NCBI RefSeq assembly: GCF_000143765.1
Contig: NZ_GL379776.1
Coordinates: 243,659 to 307,658, forward strand
DNA length: 64,000 nt
Reading direction: 5' to 3'
From: Sphingobacterium spiritivorum ATCC 33861
Lineage (GTDB): Bacteria > Bacteroidota > Bacteroidia > Sphingobacteriales > Sphingobacteriaceae
In this document: piece after piece, positions 9,329 through 18,348 of the stretch
Layout: each line of letters starts with the position of its first letter
Numbering within the stretch: the first letter of the stretch is position 1
Position numbers and translations under genes: made by a program
The notes under the pieces: model-generated
Databases searched by the model: none
What the model saw: only the letters and a program-made list of their open reading frames with translations
Told to the model about the DNA's origin: nothing

Positions 9329-9928
9329 ATGTTCAAATTTCTGATTATACTCGGATTGATAGGATTGGTGATCTACTTTGTATCCCGTAAATTATCGGGT
9401 CTTACAGGTTCTTCTTCCGGAGCAATCAGAAAGGGACAGTTTCAGCTTATGCACACTCCAACAGCTTTGATTACAAAGGTTTCAAAGAAAACATTTGTCA
9501 ATGTAGGCATTGGTGTCATTTTGTTACTTATTGTCGTATTGCTGGCTGTTAAGATCAAAATACTATTGTTTCTGCTGCCTATCAGTTTTTATATGATCGG
9601 ACAGCTTTTTGTACTGACCAATCATGTGAAAGCTACCCGAAATCAACAAATCTGGTTTGATCCGCAACAGGAAGAAGTTATTGTTGAAAGTCTGAATAAA
9701 CAGACTATACGATTCAAGCTGCAGACAGATGTAAAAGCAGTGCAGCAAATAGAAGCGGTACAGCATACCAACGGAGTTGTATTTGGTTATTACCGTATGA
9801 AAACGACAGCAGGTATTGTAGAAATCCCGTATCTGGTTATGAAAAACGATGCGGTTTATCCCTTTGCTAATGCAGTACATAAACACTTCTCTCCTTCTCT
9901 GCAGAAAAGATTATTTCCGATTATATAA
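9329..9928 (+). CDS. Membrane protein of unknown function
   Basis: Unrecognised. The 199 residues have a helix at about 2-20 and two more hydrophobic segments at about 58-92, then a soluble C-terminal half (about 105-199) of beta-rich composition. That half recalls the PH-like domains of small membrane proteins, but this is only an impression. It lies 19 bp behind panB and ends 18 bp before a long palindromic terminator shared with obgE. Confidence 0.8.
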   Translation: MFKFLIILGLIGLVIYFVSRKLSGLTGSSSGAIRKGQFQLMHTPTALITKVSKKTFVNVGIGVILLLIVVLLAVKIKILLFLLPISFYMIGQLFVLTNHVKATRNQQIWFDPQQEEVIVESLNKQTIRFKLQTDVKAVQQIEAVQHTNGVVFGYYRMKTTAGIVEIPYLVMKNDAVYPFANAVHKHFSPSLQKRLFPII

Positions 9929-9945
9929 ATGTTACTGGAAGAAGG

Positions 9946-9995
9946 CATAAAAGATAAGGGTTCATTTTAATTAAAATGAACCCTTATCTTTTATG
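9946..9995. terminator. 50-bp perfect palindrome, bidirectional terminator
   Basis: Positions 9946-9970 and 9971-9995 are exact reverse complements without any mismatch. The palindrome lies between the convergent ends of the membrane protein gene (9928) and obgE (10011). The stem contains AAAAGATAAGGGTTCATTTT and its complement, giving T-rich 3' ends in both directions. Confidence 0.85.
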
Positions 9996-10010
9996 TTGAT
10001 GAATCAGCAA

Positions 10011-11009
10011 TCAGGAATTGATTGCCTTCCAGATCATATCTTTTAATTGAAGAATATTTTTGCCTGTAATAGACGAGATAAAAATATATGGAATATTATC
10101 CGGCACCTGAGCCTTCATTTCATTTTCCAGTTCTTCATCCAGCATATCAGATTTAGTAATTGCCAGTAATTTGGGCTTATCCATCAATTCAGGATTATAA
10201 GCCGTCAATTCTTTCAAAAGAATATGATATTCTTCCGCAATTGTACGATCTGTGTCTGCCGGAACCATAAAGAGTAAAACTGAGTTTCGTTCAATATGAC
10301 GCAAAAACCGGTATCCTAATCCTTTACCTTCCGAAGCTCCTTCGATAATACCCGGAATATCGGCCATTACAAAAGATTTATTATCTCTGTAACTTACAAT
10401 CCCCAGATTGGGTACCAATGTAGTAAAAGGGTAATTTGCAATTTCAGGTTTTGCAGCTGACACTACTGACAGCAGTGTTGATTTACCTGCATTCGGGAAT
10501 CCTACCAGCCCGACATCGGCCAGTACTTTGAGCTCCAGAATTACCCATTGCTCTATTCCGGGTCTTCCCGGTTGAGAAAATCGTGGAGTCTGCTGTGTTG
10601 CAGACTTAAAATGCCAGTTACCCAGTCCGCCGATACCACCTGCTGTCAAAATTTTTGTTTCGCCATCTTCTGTAATATCAAACAAGACTTCTCCCGTCTC
10701 GGCATCACGTGCGATAGTACCCAGCGGTACTTCCAGTATTTCATCTTTACCGTTAGCTCCGGAGCGCAATGCACTACCTCCCGGATCTCCGTTGGATGCA
10801 ATGATATGTTTTCTGTATTTCAGATGGAGCAGTGTCCACAACTGACTTGTTCCTTTGAGTATAATATGCCCTCCACGGCCGCCATCACCTCCATCAGGAC
10901 CACCTTTGGCAGTATGCTTATCCCGATGCAAATGCGCTGAACCAGCACCACCATGACCTGATCGGCAACACACTTTCACATAATCTACAAAATTTGATCC
11001 CTGAGCCAT
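10011..11009 (-). CDS. obgE: GTPase Obg
   Basis: Essential ribosome-assembly and stress GTPase. The glycine-rich Obg fold occupies about residues 1-158 ([25 protein letters not shown]). The G domain shows G1 [12 protein letters not shown]2 within [12 protein letters not shown]3 [16 protein letters not shown] and G4 TKSD. The C-terminal OCT domain found in some Gram-positive Obg proteins is absent, which is usual for the 330-residue form. It lies 46 bp behind adk and is probably cotranscribed. Confidence 0.97.
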   Translation of the reverse strand: MAQGSNFVDYVKVCCRSGHGGAGSAHLHRDKHTAKGGPDGGDGGRGGHIILKGTSQLWTLLHLKYRKHIIASNGDPGGSALRSGANGKDEILEVPLGTIARDAETGEVLFDITEDGETKILTAGGIGGLGNWHFKSATQQTPRFSQPGRPGIEQWVILELKVLADVGLVGFPNAGKSTLLSVVSAAKPEIANYPFTTLVPNLGIVSYRDNKSFVMADIPGIIEGASEGKGLGYRFLRHIERNSVLLFMVPADTDRTIAEEYHILLKELTAYNPELMDKPKLLAITKSDMLDEELENEMKAQVPDNIPYIFISSITGKNILQLKDMIWKAINS

Positions 11010-11055
11010 TTATTATACTTCGTTAAGCTAAAAAAGAAAAAATACTAATAAACTA

Positions 11056-11625
11056 TTAGTATTGGTCAATAATCTGGGTCAGTTCCCCAAAAATAGAGTC
11101 AATATCTCCGATTCCGTTTACCTTAGAAAGCTTACTTTGAGCTTCATAATAAGGTAATACAAGAATAGTTTTTTCGAAATACTCTTCTATGCGTTTTGTC
11201 AGTTTATCTGCCGCATCATCTGCGCGACCTGAAATCTCTTGTCTCTTAGCGATACGCGCTTTCAGTTCATCTTCGTTGACATCCAGCGCAATTACTCCTG
11301 TGATAGAAGAATTGTTAGACTCAAGGAAGTGATCCAAAGCCTCAGCCTGCGCTACAGTGCGCGGGAATCCATCAAAAATAAATCCTTTTGCATCTGGATT
11401 TTTTTGAATTTCTTCCTCCAGCATTGCTATCGTTACGGAGTCAGGCACCAGGTTACCATCCGCAATGATCTGACTAACCTGTTGGCCTAATGTTGTCTGG
11501 TCTTTGATGTGAGCACGGAAAAGATCACCTGTTGAGATATGCACCAATTGGTATTTATCAATAAGCTTTTGTGATTGAGTGCCTTTGCCCGCACCTGGAG
11601 GACCGAATAAAACAAGGTTTAGCAT
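11056..11625 (-). CDS. adk: Adenylate kinase
   Basis: Interconverts AMP + ATP and 2 ADP. The P-loop is GPPGAGKGTQSQKL, followed by STGDLFRAHI and the FDGFPRTVAQAEAL signature of the AMP-binding region. At 189 residues it is the short-LID form without a zinc site (the LID reads SGRADDAADKL). Upstream are two tRNA-Arg genes whose terminator lies just before the start codon. obgE follows. Confidence 0.97.
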   Translation of the reverse strand: MLNLVLFGPPGAGKGTQSQKLIDKYQLVHISTGDLFRAHIKDQTTLGQQVSQIIADGNLVPDSVTIAMLEEEIQKNPDAKGFIFDGFPRTVAQAEALDHFLESNNSSITGVIALDVNEDELKARIAKRQEISGRADDAADKLTKRIEEYFEKTILVLPYYEAQSKLSKVNGIGDIDSIFGELTQIIDQY

Positions 11626-11648
11626 AGTTGTAATTCCGTAAAAAATAA

Positions 11649-11676
11649 AAGCCTAATCTTGTTTTTGATTAGGCTT
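11649..11676 (-). terminator. Terminator of the tRNA-Arg transcript
   Basis: Stem AAGCCTAATC/GATTAGGCTT (11649-11658 and 11667-11676) with an 8-nt loop, followed on the minus strand by a TTTATTTTT tract. It separates the tRNA at 11690 from adk. Confidence 0.85.
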
Positions 11677-11689
11677 GGAGTTTAACAAG

Positions 11690-11763
11690 TGCGCTCAAAG
11701 GGAGTCGAACCCCTAACCTCCTGATCCGTAGTCAGGTGCTCTATCCAATTAAGCTATGAGCGC
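11690..11763 (-). tRNA. tRNA-Arg (anticodon ACG), copy 1
   Basis: 74-nt cloverleaf read on the minus strand: acceptor GCGCTCA/TGAGCGC, discriminator A at 11690, anticodon stem CCTGA/TCAGG with loop CTACGGA giving ACG (position 34 adenosine is expected to be edited to inosine), and TTCGACT T-loop. CCA is not encoded. An identical copy lies 199 bp upstream. Confidence 0.97.
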
Positions 11764-11796
11764 GGCAACCAACACTTCCCGACTTTATGCCTGTTC

Positions 11797-11817
11797 TGTT
11801 TTGGTGATGCAAATATA
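11797..11817 (-). promoter_or_regulatory. Promoter of tRNA-Arg copy 1
   Basis: Minus-strand TATATTTG (11810-11817) matches TAnnTTTG. The 20-nt block 11797-11816 is repeated exactly at 12069-12088 in front of the second tRNA, at almost the same distance (33 versus 32 nt) from the mature 5' end. Confidence 0.6.
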
Positions 11818-11962
11818 GGGAAATTCCATCTTCACACAAATTTTTTTTCATTTTAAAGTAGAACACTGCATCAATCGATAAGAATTACCCGAATAATTCA
11901 ATTGTTACATATCTGACAAAAAGTGAAGGAATGGATGTGTGTGGAATAAGAGATAAAATGTG

Positions 11963-12036
11963 TGCGCTCAAAGGGAGTCGAACCCCTAACCTCCTGATCC
12001 GTAGTCAGGTGCTCTATCCAATTAAGCTATGAGCGC
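11963..12036 (-). tRNA. tRNA-Arg (anticodon ACG), copy 2
   Basis: Same 74-nt sequence as copy 1, with acceptor GCGCTCA/TGAGCGC, anticodon ACG and discriminator A at 11963. The spacer between the two genes is unrelated to the flank of copy 1 apart from the shared promoter block, so each copy may be transcribed on its own. Confidence 0.97.
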
Positions 12037-12068
12037 AGTTCCTGTGTATCCCGGAGATAACCCCGTTT

Positions 12069-12089
12069 TGTTTTGGTGATGCAAATATC
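12069..12089 (-). promoter_or_regulatory. Promoter of tRNA-Arg copy 2
   Basis: Same 20-nt block as at 11797-11816. The -7 box here reads GATATTTG, one mismatch from TAnnTTTG, so this copy may be the weaker promoter. Confidence 0.5.
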
Positions 12090-12219
12090 GTTACTTTTAT
12101 CTTATTTCCAAATAAAAATATTCATTTTTAGTGTCTGCAGAAATATAATTCTAATTATCTTATTGATTTTATTATATTTATGTTGAAATATTTTTTTTCA
12201 TATCATACATTCCCCATAC

Positions 12220-13056
12220 ATGACAGAGCGTAACTTTAAGAGTAGCAAGATCCGAATTGGTGATATCAGTATCTCATACTATATCAAACCAGCACTTACT
12301 TCCGAACCAACCGAAACTATCATTTTTATCCACGGATTTCCCTTTAATAAGAAAACCTGGAAAGCTCAGCTTGAGAGTTTAGCAGACAACGTAACCGGAA
12401 TCGCTGTAGATGTGCGCGGGCATGGCAATACCACTGCAGGACACGGCTTTTTCAGTATAGATGTTTTTGCCAAAGACCTTGTTGTATTTATTAAAAAGTT
12501 AGATATCGAACAGGTGACTTTATGTGGTATATCCATGGGCGGATATATTGCGCTAAGAGCACAGCAGTTAATCCCAAAACGAATAAAAGGTCTGATCCTG
12601 TGTGATACGCACGCAAGAGCTGATGATAACAAAGGAAAACAAAAAAGATTTGATTCTATTCAGGCTATTTTACAATATGGAAGAAGACCATTTGCAATAG
12701 GTTTTGTTGAAAACGTCTTCCATAAAGATACAATCAGCAACAATCCCGAAGCTGTAGAATTGATCAAAAGCAGTATCCGTCGCAACAGTATAAGCAGTAT
12801 TTGTGCTACACAACTGGCATTAGCCAGTCGTACCGATACTCGTGACACACTGGATGCTATTGATATTCCGACACTCCTCATCAGAGGAGCAAGTGATACA
12901 ATCACTCCAAAAGAACTTATGGAGGAATTAGATACAGCTATTCCGCAGGCCTCCTATGTAGAACTCGAAAATGCCGGTCATCTTCCAAATCTGGAGCAAC
13001 CTGAGCGGTTCAACAGTCTGCTCCATGAATTTTTGAGAAATTTACAAATCAGATAA
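12220..13056 (+). CDS. Alpha/beta hydrolase
   Basis: Single-domain hydrolase of 278 residues. The oxyanion loop is IFIHGFPFNKKTW, the nucleophile elbow is GISMGGY (catalytic Ser), the acid is probably the Asp in LIRGASDTITP, and the histidine is in NAGHLPNLEQPE. The overall pattern resembles carboxylesterase, 3-oxoadipate enol-lactonase or perhydrolase-type enzymes, and substrate cannot be inferred. No signal peptide. Its 3' end overlaps the convergent patatin gene by 15 bp. Confidence 0.9.
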   Translation: MTERNFKSSKIRIGDISISYYIKPALTSEPTETIIFIHGFPFNKKTWKAQLESLADNVTGIAVDVRGHGNTTAGHGFFSIDVFAKDLVVFIKKLDIEQVTLCGISMGGYIALRAQQLIPKRIKGLILCDTHARADDNKGKQKRFDSIQAILQYGRRPFAIGFVENVFHKDTISNNPEAVELIKSSIRRNSISSICATQLALASRTDTRDTLDAIDIPTLLIRGASDTITPKELMEELDTAIPQASYVELENAGHLPNLEQPERFNSLLHEFLRNLQIR

Positions 13057-13836
13057 GGCATTTTCGGTCAGCAAAGCTCCCTTTTCGATCAGATACTCTG
13101 AGCGGTCGTAGTCCCATAATCCTGAAATATTATGTGGGATGGTGACCACATAATCCGGCTTGTACAAAGCTATGCTTTGTGCAGCCAGCTGCCGTCTCAT
13201 CGCGTAGTAAGCATGCGTCAATACACCTATTGAATTTACTTTTTCAGGTTTATTTTTTGTCTGTGCCAGTTCCGGATCAGGCTGACCGTCCAGATTTACT
13301 GCGACTACAAGATTATGCTTATGTTGTACATGATTAATAGGTAATGGATTGAGTACACCTCCATCTACCAGAAACTGTTCATCAATACTAACAGCTGTAA
13401 ATACGGCCGGTATTGCTATAGAAGCACGTATAGCATCGTACATACTACCGGTCCGAAATATTACATCCTGCTCCTTTTTCAGATCGGTCGCTACTGCTGT
13501 ATAACGTATGGGCAGATCTTCAATATTTATATCCGGCACGATCTGTTTGAGGGCCTCAAAGATCCGTATACCTTTCATGACGCCTGAACCAGAATAAGTG
13601 AAATCCATTAGTCTGAAAATTTCGCGTTTACTAAGAGTCTTCAGCCAATCCTGAAAATCAGATAGTTTCTGCTGTGCATACACTCCTCCTACTAACGAGC
13701 CGATAGAACAGCCAACAATCTCATCTATCGTATACCCTTTGGCTTCCAGTGCATGAATTACCCCTATCTCTGCAATCCCTCTGGCACCTCCGCTTCCCAG
13801 AACCAATGAAACATGTTTTTTCCTTGCTGCATTCAT
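13042..13836 (-). CDS. Patatin-like phospholipase
   Basis: Lipid acyl hydrolase with a Ser-Asp dyad. The glycine-rich oxyanion loop is LGSGGARG, the nucleophile is in GCSIGS, and the Asp is in LVDGGVLNPLPI. The start is set at the ATG at 13834-13836 because homology to the family starts right there, while an upstream ATG at 13911 would add an AT-rich unconserved stretch. 264 residues, no signal peptide, so probably a cytoplasmic RssA/YchK-like protein. Divergent from the TetR gene. Confidence 0.9.
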   Translation of the reverse strand: MNAARKKHVSLVLGSGGARGIAEIGVIHALEAKGYTIDEIVGCSIGSLVGGVYAQQKLSDFQDWLKTLSKREIFRLMDFTYSGSGVMKGIRIFEALKQIVPDINIEDLPIRYTAVATDLKKEQDVIFRTGSMYDAIRASIAIPAVFTAVSIDEQFLVDGGVLNPLPINHVQHKHNLVVAVNLDGQPDPELAQTKNKPEKVNSIGVLTHAYYAMRRQLAAQSIALYKPDYVVTIPHNISGLWDYDRSEYLIEKGALLTENALSDL

Positions 13837-13925
13837 AACGCTAAAAATACAATATTTAAGGAGAAAGAAATTGTCATTAAAAAGTCTAAAAAGCATAAAG
13901 TGTTTAAACATTTAAAAATCATTGT

Positions 13926-13933
13926 TACTTTTG
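13926..13933 (+). promoter_or_regulatory. TetR gene promoter -7 box (TACTTTTG)
   Basis: TACTTTTG fits TAnnTTTG and lies 27 nt before the TetR start codon. A palindrome follows immediately at 13935-13945. Confidence 0.5.
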
Positions 13934-13934
13934 C

Positions 13935-13945
13935 TAACACTGTTA
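13935..13945. promoter_or_regulatory. Candidate TetR operator (TAACA-C-TGTTA)
   Basis: Perfect 11-bp palindrome TAACACTGTTA placed where transcription should start, 16 bp before the TetR start codon. Position suggests autorepression. Confidence 0.45.
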
Positions 13946-13960
13946 ACTAGATGTTTAGAC

Positions 13961-14560
13961 ATGGGAATATCGGAACGAAGATTTCGGGAGCAAGAGCAAT
14001 TAAAACAACTTATCGTAGCGCAGTCATGGAGTATTGTGGCGGAGGAAGGATGGGCTGCACTCTCTCTGCGTAAGATTGCGGATGCGATTGAATACAGCGT
14101 ACCAGTGATCTATAAGCACTTTAGCAGCAAAGATGACCTGATCGAATATTTTACGAAAGAGGGATTCCGTTTACTGGCCGAACAACTTGCCTCTGCTATC
14201 AGTCAGGATGACTCTGCTGAAGTAAAAATCCGTCATATTGCTGAAGCTTACTGGTCCTTTGCCTTTACACATCAGAAGCATTATGAGATCATGTTTGGTC
14301 TGGGCATACCGACCTGCGAAGCGATACAGACTGTACAGGAGAAAAGAAAGACTTCAGAAATTTTACTGACAGTCATAGAAGAGGCTATTTTGCAAAGCAA
14401 ACGCACAGACACTGATAAGTACTTAAAAATGAAAACTTTTTGGTCTATCATGCACGGTCTTGTTGCTATTGAATTATTATCTGTTAATCAAAAATCAATT
14501 GAACCATCCGCTATACTTAAAGATGCCGTGGATGGATATATCAAATCACTAATTAATTAA
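13961..14560 (+). CDS. TetR/AcrR family transcriptional regulator
   Basis: N-terminal helix-turn-helix at about residues 15-60 (AEEGWAALSLRKIADAI followed by YSVPVIYKHFSSKDDL), with a C-terminal ligand domain ending FWSIMHGLVAIELL, which fits the TetR_C_33 (WHG) type. The start is the ATG at 13961, 13 codons after an earlier in-frame ATG, so that the promoter and operator fall upstream. A nitroreductase gene follows after 8 bp and is the obvious co-regulated target. Confidence 0.9.
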   Translation: MGISERRFREQEQLKQLIVAQSWSIVAEEGWAALSLRKIADAIEYSVPVIYKHFSSKDDLIEYFTKEGFRLLAEQLASAISQDDSAEVKIRHIAEAYWSFAFTHQKHYEIMFGLGIPTCEAIQTVQEKRKTSEILLTVIEEAILQSKRTDTDKYLKMKTFWSIMHGLVAIELLSVNQKSIEPSAILKDAVDGYIKSLIN

Positions 14561-14568
14561 ATAAAAAG

Positions 14569-15201
14569 ATGAGTTTATTAGAACATTTAAACTGGAGATA
14601 CGCTACAAAAAAAATGAACGGACAACAGGTAGCTCAGGAGAAAGTAGATTACATAATCGAAGCAGCTCGCCTCGCTCCTACTTCTTCAGGCTTACAACCA
14701 TACAAAATCATTGCGATCTCTGATCCGAAGCTGAAAGCAAAGATCCAGCCCATCGCCTATAATCAATCTCAGATTGTAGATGCTTCACATTTATTGATAT
14801 TCGCTGCTTATGATGAGTATACAAAGCAACGTGTCGATGAAGTATTCACACAACAGGAAGTAGAGCGCGGATTACCTGCAGGATTTGCAGATGACTATAA
14901 AAATCAGTTATTCAGCTCTCTTTCAGCACGCGAACAACAGCAACAATTTGAGCATGCTGCACGTCAGGCCTATATCGGATTTGGTCTTGCTATTGCTGCT
15001 GCTGCTGAACAAAAGGTAGATGCGACTCCGATGGAAGGATTTGTCAATGAGCAACTGGATGATTTATTAGAACTGAAAAAATACGGTCTTAAATCTGTTA
15101 CGATCTTAGCATTGGGATACCGTGATACTGAAAATGACTGGTTGGTAAATATGAAAAAAGTAAGAAAAGATGTGAAGGACTTTGTAATCAGCCTGGACTA
15201 A
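14569..15201 (+). CDS. Nitroreductase-family NAD(P)H-dependent flavin oxidoreductase
   Basis: FMN enzyme of the NfsB/NTR fold, 210 residues. Seen in the FMN-binding start RYATKKMNG, the RLAPTSSGLQPYKIIAI motif and the C-terminal LALGYRD segment. Members reduce quinones, nitro compounds or flavins. Directly behind a TetR gene, which suggests induction by a small electrophile or drug. Confidence 0.92.
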   Translation: MSLLEHLNWRYATKKMNGQQVAQEKVDYIIEAARLAPTSSGLQPYKIIAISDPKLKAKIQPIAYNQSQIVDASHLLIFAAYDEYTKQRVDEVFTQQEVERGLPAGFADDYKNQLFSSLSAREQQQQFEHAARQAYIGFGLAIAAAAEQKVDATPMEGFVNEQLDDLLELKKYGLKSVTILALGYRDTENDWLVNMKKVRKDVKDFVISLD

Positions 15202-15220
15202 TACTTACTTAAAATGACAG

Positions 15221-15256
15221 AATAAAGCCGTTCTTTGGTAAAAGAACGGCTTTATT
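15221..15256. terminator. Bidirectional terminator
   Basis: 16-bp perfect stem (15221-15236 and 15241-15256) with a GGTA loop, rich in AAAGCCG/CGGCTTT. Lies between the nitroreductase stop and the convergent oxidoreductase gene. Confidence 0.9.
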
Positions 15257-15297
15257 CTTGTATAAATTCAGGAACTAAAATAGTTTGGCCTGATCTT

Positions 15298-16728
15298 TTA
15301 GATTTTATAATATTGCTCCCAGCCTTTTCTTGGGGGAGGTCCCGCTAGTAAGCTGTTAGCAACCTTATTATTTGTGATTTTTTTGCTTTTACGGTCAAAT
15401 TCAAGTTTTGTACCTAATTTCTGTGCCAACACTCCTAAACAGAAGACCTGACTTAAAGGACCTGCAATGTCGAAGGAAGATCTTGTCTTTTCTTCGCCTT
15501 TACAACTGCGAATAAAATTAAGGAAATGATTGGACGGACTCTGTGGTACTTCCGGAAGTTTTCCGGCCATGGCCAAAGCCTGCTCTTCCGGTATAATAGA
15601 CAGTGTACTACCATGTGATCCGCCTTTGAAAGTCAGATTTTTACTGTAGATAATCTTACCAGGATTAAGTTTAGCAGGTTCGATTTTACCCGTTGTCGGA
15701 GGCGGAATATTCGGATCTAATCCGGATACGCCATATCCTTCAGGTATTGGCGGCAGATTATTGATACCATCGTACCAGGTAATATCCAGAGCCGGCATAT
15801 CTCCCCGCTTAGGAAAGCGGAAGGCAAGGGTAGTAGACATCGGGAAGAAAAAGTCATTATGACCGTCCAGATTAACAGGATTTATCTCATATGGTAATCC
15901 CAGATCCAGAAACTCATGTGCCGTATCCAATATATGTGCACCCCAGTCTCCCAAAGCGCCCATTCCAAAATCAAACCAGCATCTCCATTGCCCGTTGACA
16001 AAATCTTTATTAAAGTCATGCCCCTGAGTAGCCATCTGCCAGAGTTCCCAATCTAATGTCGCTGGTGTTGGCTCTTTGGGCGGAAATGATTTGATATTCG
16101 TATCCCAGGTATGCCAGCGTCTGGGAGCATTCATATGTGCGGTAATTGCCGTTACATCTTTAATAATTCCGGCTTCCTTCCAGGCTTTAAATTGAAAGTA
16201 ATTCGCTTCCGAGTGTCCCTGATTCCCCATTTGTGTCACCACTTTATTGAACTTAGCAGCCTTTTTCATCATTAATTCTACTTCCTGAAAAGTTCTGGCC
16301 ATTGGCTTCTCTACATACACATGCTTTCCAAGATCTATGGCCATCATGGTTATCGGAAAATGAGAAAAATCCGGAACTCCTATAGAGACCGCATCGATCT
16401 GATTGCTCATCTTATCAAACAATTGCCTGAAATCCTGAAACCGGGGTACATCCGGAAATTGCTGAAGGATTGGAAGCGTATGAGAAGCGCCCATATCAAC
16501 ATCACACAGTGCCACAATATTGACAAGTCCTGTCTTATAAAGATCCTGAATAATATCTGCACCTCTGTTTCCGATACCAATACAGGCAAGATTAATCCGT
16601 TCATTAGGTCGTGCTAACTTTACCGGTGCAGAAGCAGCCAGGAAAGACGGTAAAGCGATAGTAGCACCTGACAGCAGCAAACTATTGCGCAAAAATGTCC
16701 GTCTCGAAAAAGAGGTTGTATTTTTCAT
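15298..16728 (-). CDS. Gfo/Idh/MocA family oxidoreductase with Tat-type signal
   Basis: NAD(P)-dependent sugar oxidoreductase, 476 residues. The N-terminus has a twin-arginine signal (SRRTFLRNSLLLSG). The Rossmann fold follows at about residue 45 (LACIGIGNRGADII), with the EKPMA motif containing the catalytic-region Lys. Secreted members of this group in Bacteroidota oxidise C3 of glycosides. Divergent, across 176 bp, from a double 3-keto-disaccharide hydrolase gene that could act on the product. Confidence 0.93.
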   Translation of the reverse strand: MKNTTSFSRRTFLRNSLLLSGATIALPSFLAASAPVKLARPNERINLACIGIGNRGADIIQDLYKTGLVNIVALCDVDMGASHTLPILQQFPDVPRFQDFRQLFDKMSNQIDAVSIGVPDFSHFPITMMAIDLGKHVYVEKPMARTFQEVELMMKKAAKFNKVVTQMGNQGHSEANYFQFKAWKEAGIIKDVTAITAHMNAPRRWHTWDTNIKSFPPKEPTPATLDWELWQMATQGHDFNKDFVNGQWRCWFDFGMGALGDWGAHILDTAHEFLDLGLPYEINPVNLDGHNDFFFPMSTTLAFRFPKRGDMPALDITWYDGINNLPPIPEGYGVSGLDPNIPPPTTGKIEPAKLNPGKIIYSKNLTFKGGSHGSTLSIIPEEQALAMAGKLPEVPQSPSNHFLNFIRSCKGEEKTRSSFDIAGPLSQVFCLGVLAQKLGTKLEFDRKSKKITNNKVANSLLAGPPPRKGWEQYYKI

Positions 16729-16904
16729 GATTTAAGATTACAAGTTTATAATTAAGAGTTTGTCCGGGATTACAGAGACAAAAATTAAATTTACTCCACT
16801 AAATTAATTGTTTTTTATTAATTCTATATAAAAATCCAAATAAAATTAACAATTTTATAACTCCAAAATAAACTTTTTAAAAGGCTTTACAACCCTAAAC
16901 TATT

Positions 16905-18296
16905 ATGACACACACAAAATTAAGTTCTATTTCAAAAATTCTGATGGCTACAGGATGTCTGCTTGCATCCGCCACATTTACAACACAGGCTCAGCAAACG
17001 AAAGCTACCCCCATTTTCGACGGTAAAACACTGGCTGGTTGGAAAACCGTAGGCGGTAAAGCTCCATATGTTGTAGAGAATGGTGTTATCGTGGGTACAA
17101 TGACGAAAAAAACACCTAATTCATTTTTAGTGACTGAAAAAGAATATGGCGATTTCATACTTGAGCTTGAAGTCAAACTTGAAGGAGACAATACCAATTC
17201 GGGTATACAGATCAGAAGCCATATTGACCCGCAGGCTAATGATGGCCGCGGCCGTATGTATGGCAAACAGGTTGAAGTAGATCCGACAGCAAGAGCCTGG
17301 ACCGGAGGTATCTATGATGAAGCACGAAGAGGCTGGCTATATCCCTTAGATCTAAATCAAAATGCAAAAAAAGCATTCCGTAAGAATGAGTATAATGCTA
17401 TTCGTATTGAAGCTATCGGTGATGAAGTGAGAACCTGGGTAAATGGTATTCCCACAGCAGCTGTCATCGACACCATCGACCGGACTGGATATATAGGTCT
17501 GCAGGTACATAATATCGCAGATGCAGATGATGGCAAAAAAGTATATTTTAAAAATGTCCGGATTCAAACAGAAAATCTAAAATCTAAAGCATTTCCAAAA
17601 GATATTTATATTACAAACCTGCACCTCAATCAACTTTCGCAGGCAGAACAGCAAAACGGATATAAATTATTATTTGACGGTAAGAGTACAGCCGGATGGC
17701 ACAGTGCAAGGGGTAAAGAATTTCCTTCAAAAGGCTGGGAGATCAAAAATGGTACTATCTCCGTACTGTCATCTACTGGTGGGGAGTCTACAAATGGAGG
17801 TGACATTGTTACTGATGCACAATATAAAGCCTTTGACCTCACTTTTCAGTTTAAGCTTTCTCCGGGAGCCAACAGCGGAGTTAAATATTTTGTCACTCTT
17901 AACGAACAGACCTCGGGTTCGGCTATTGGTTTAGAATATCAGGTGCTGGATGATAAAGAACATCCTGATGCTAAAATGGGAAAAAACGGAAACCGTACAC
18001 TTGCTTCACTATATGACCTGATCACTTCCAAAAAGAATGCAAGAGCTGTAAAACCAATCGGAGAATGGAATACGGGACGCATCGTCGTTTACCCTGACAA
18101 CCGGGTTGAACATTATCTCAACGGTGAACTTATGGTATCTTATGTGAGGGGCTCTAAAGAGTATCTGGATCTGGTGGCTGGCAGTAAATACAAAGACTGG
18201 AAAAATTTTGGTCAGGCGTCGCAGGGACATATCCTTTTACAGGATCATGGTGACAATGTCTCATTCCGCTCTATCAAAATCAAAGAGCTGAAGTAA
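16905..18296 (+). CDS. Secreted protein with two 3-keto-disaccharide hydrolase (DUF1080) domains
   Basis: Signal peptide over about residues 1-29 (cleavage after TTQAQQ region) followed by two concanavalin-like DUF1080 domains, about 34-225 and 248-463. Each opens with the same motif (FDGKTLAGW and FDGKSTAGW) and has the typical SGIQIRS or SGVKYFV strand. DUF1080 proteins cleave 3-keto-glycosides after C3 oxidation. The pairing with the divergent oxidoreductase supports a periplasmic oxidation-then-elimination route. Substrate unknown. Confidence 0.92.
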   Translation: MTHTKLSSISKILMATGCLLASATFTTQAQQTKATPIFDGKTLAGWKTVGGKAPYVVENGVIVGTMTKKTPNSFLVTEKEYGDFILELEVKLEGDNTNSGIQIRSHIDPQANDGRGRMYGKQVEVDPTARAWTGGIYDEARRGWLYPLDLNQNAKKAFRKNEYNAIRIEAIGDEVRTWVNGIPTAAVIDTIDRTGYIGLQVHNIADADDGKKVYFKNVRIQTENLKSKAFPKDIYITNLHLNQLSQAEQQNGYKLLFDGKSTAGWHSARGKEFPSKGWEIKNGTISVLSSTGGESTNGGDIVTDAQYKAFDLTFQFKLSPGANSGVKYFVTLNEQTSGSAIGLEYQVLDDKEHPDAKMGKNGNRTLASLYDLITSKKNARAVKPIGEWNTGRIVVYPDNRVEHYLNGELMVSYVRGSKEYLDLVAGSKYKDWKNFGQASQGHILLQDHGDNVSFRSIKIKELK

Positions 18297-18307
18297 AAAA
18301 CATATAC

Positions 18308-18344
18308 ATTCAATCCTCCTGAGATAATCTCAGGGGGATTGAAT
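18308..18344. terminator. Bidirectional terminator
   Basis: Arms of 18 bp (18308-18325 and 18327-18344) with one G-T pair around a very short loop, containing ATTCAATCC/GGATTGAAT. Lies between convergent genes ending at 18296 and 18349. Confidence 0.85.
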
Positions 18345-18348
18345 ATTC

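Noticed and set aside
11690..12036. tRNA duplication as attachment site of an integrated element
   Set aside because: The 199-bp interval between the copies holds no gene, and both copies are complete with their own promoter block.
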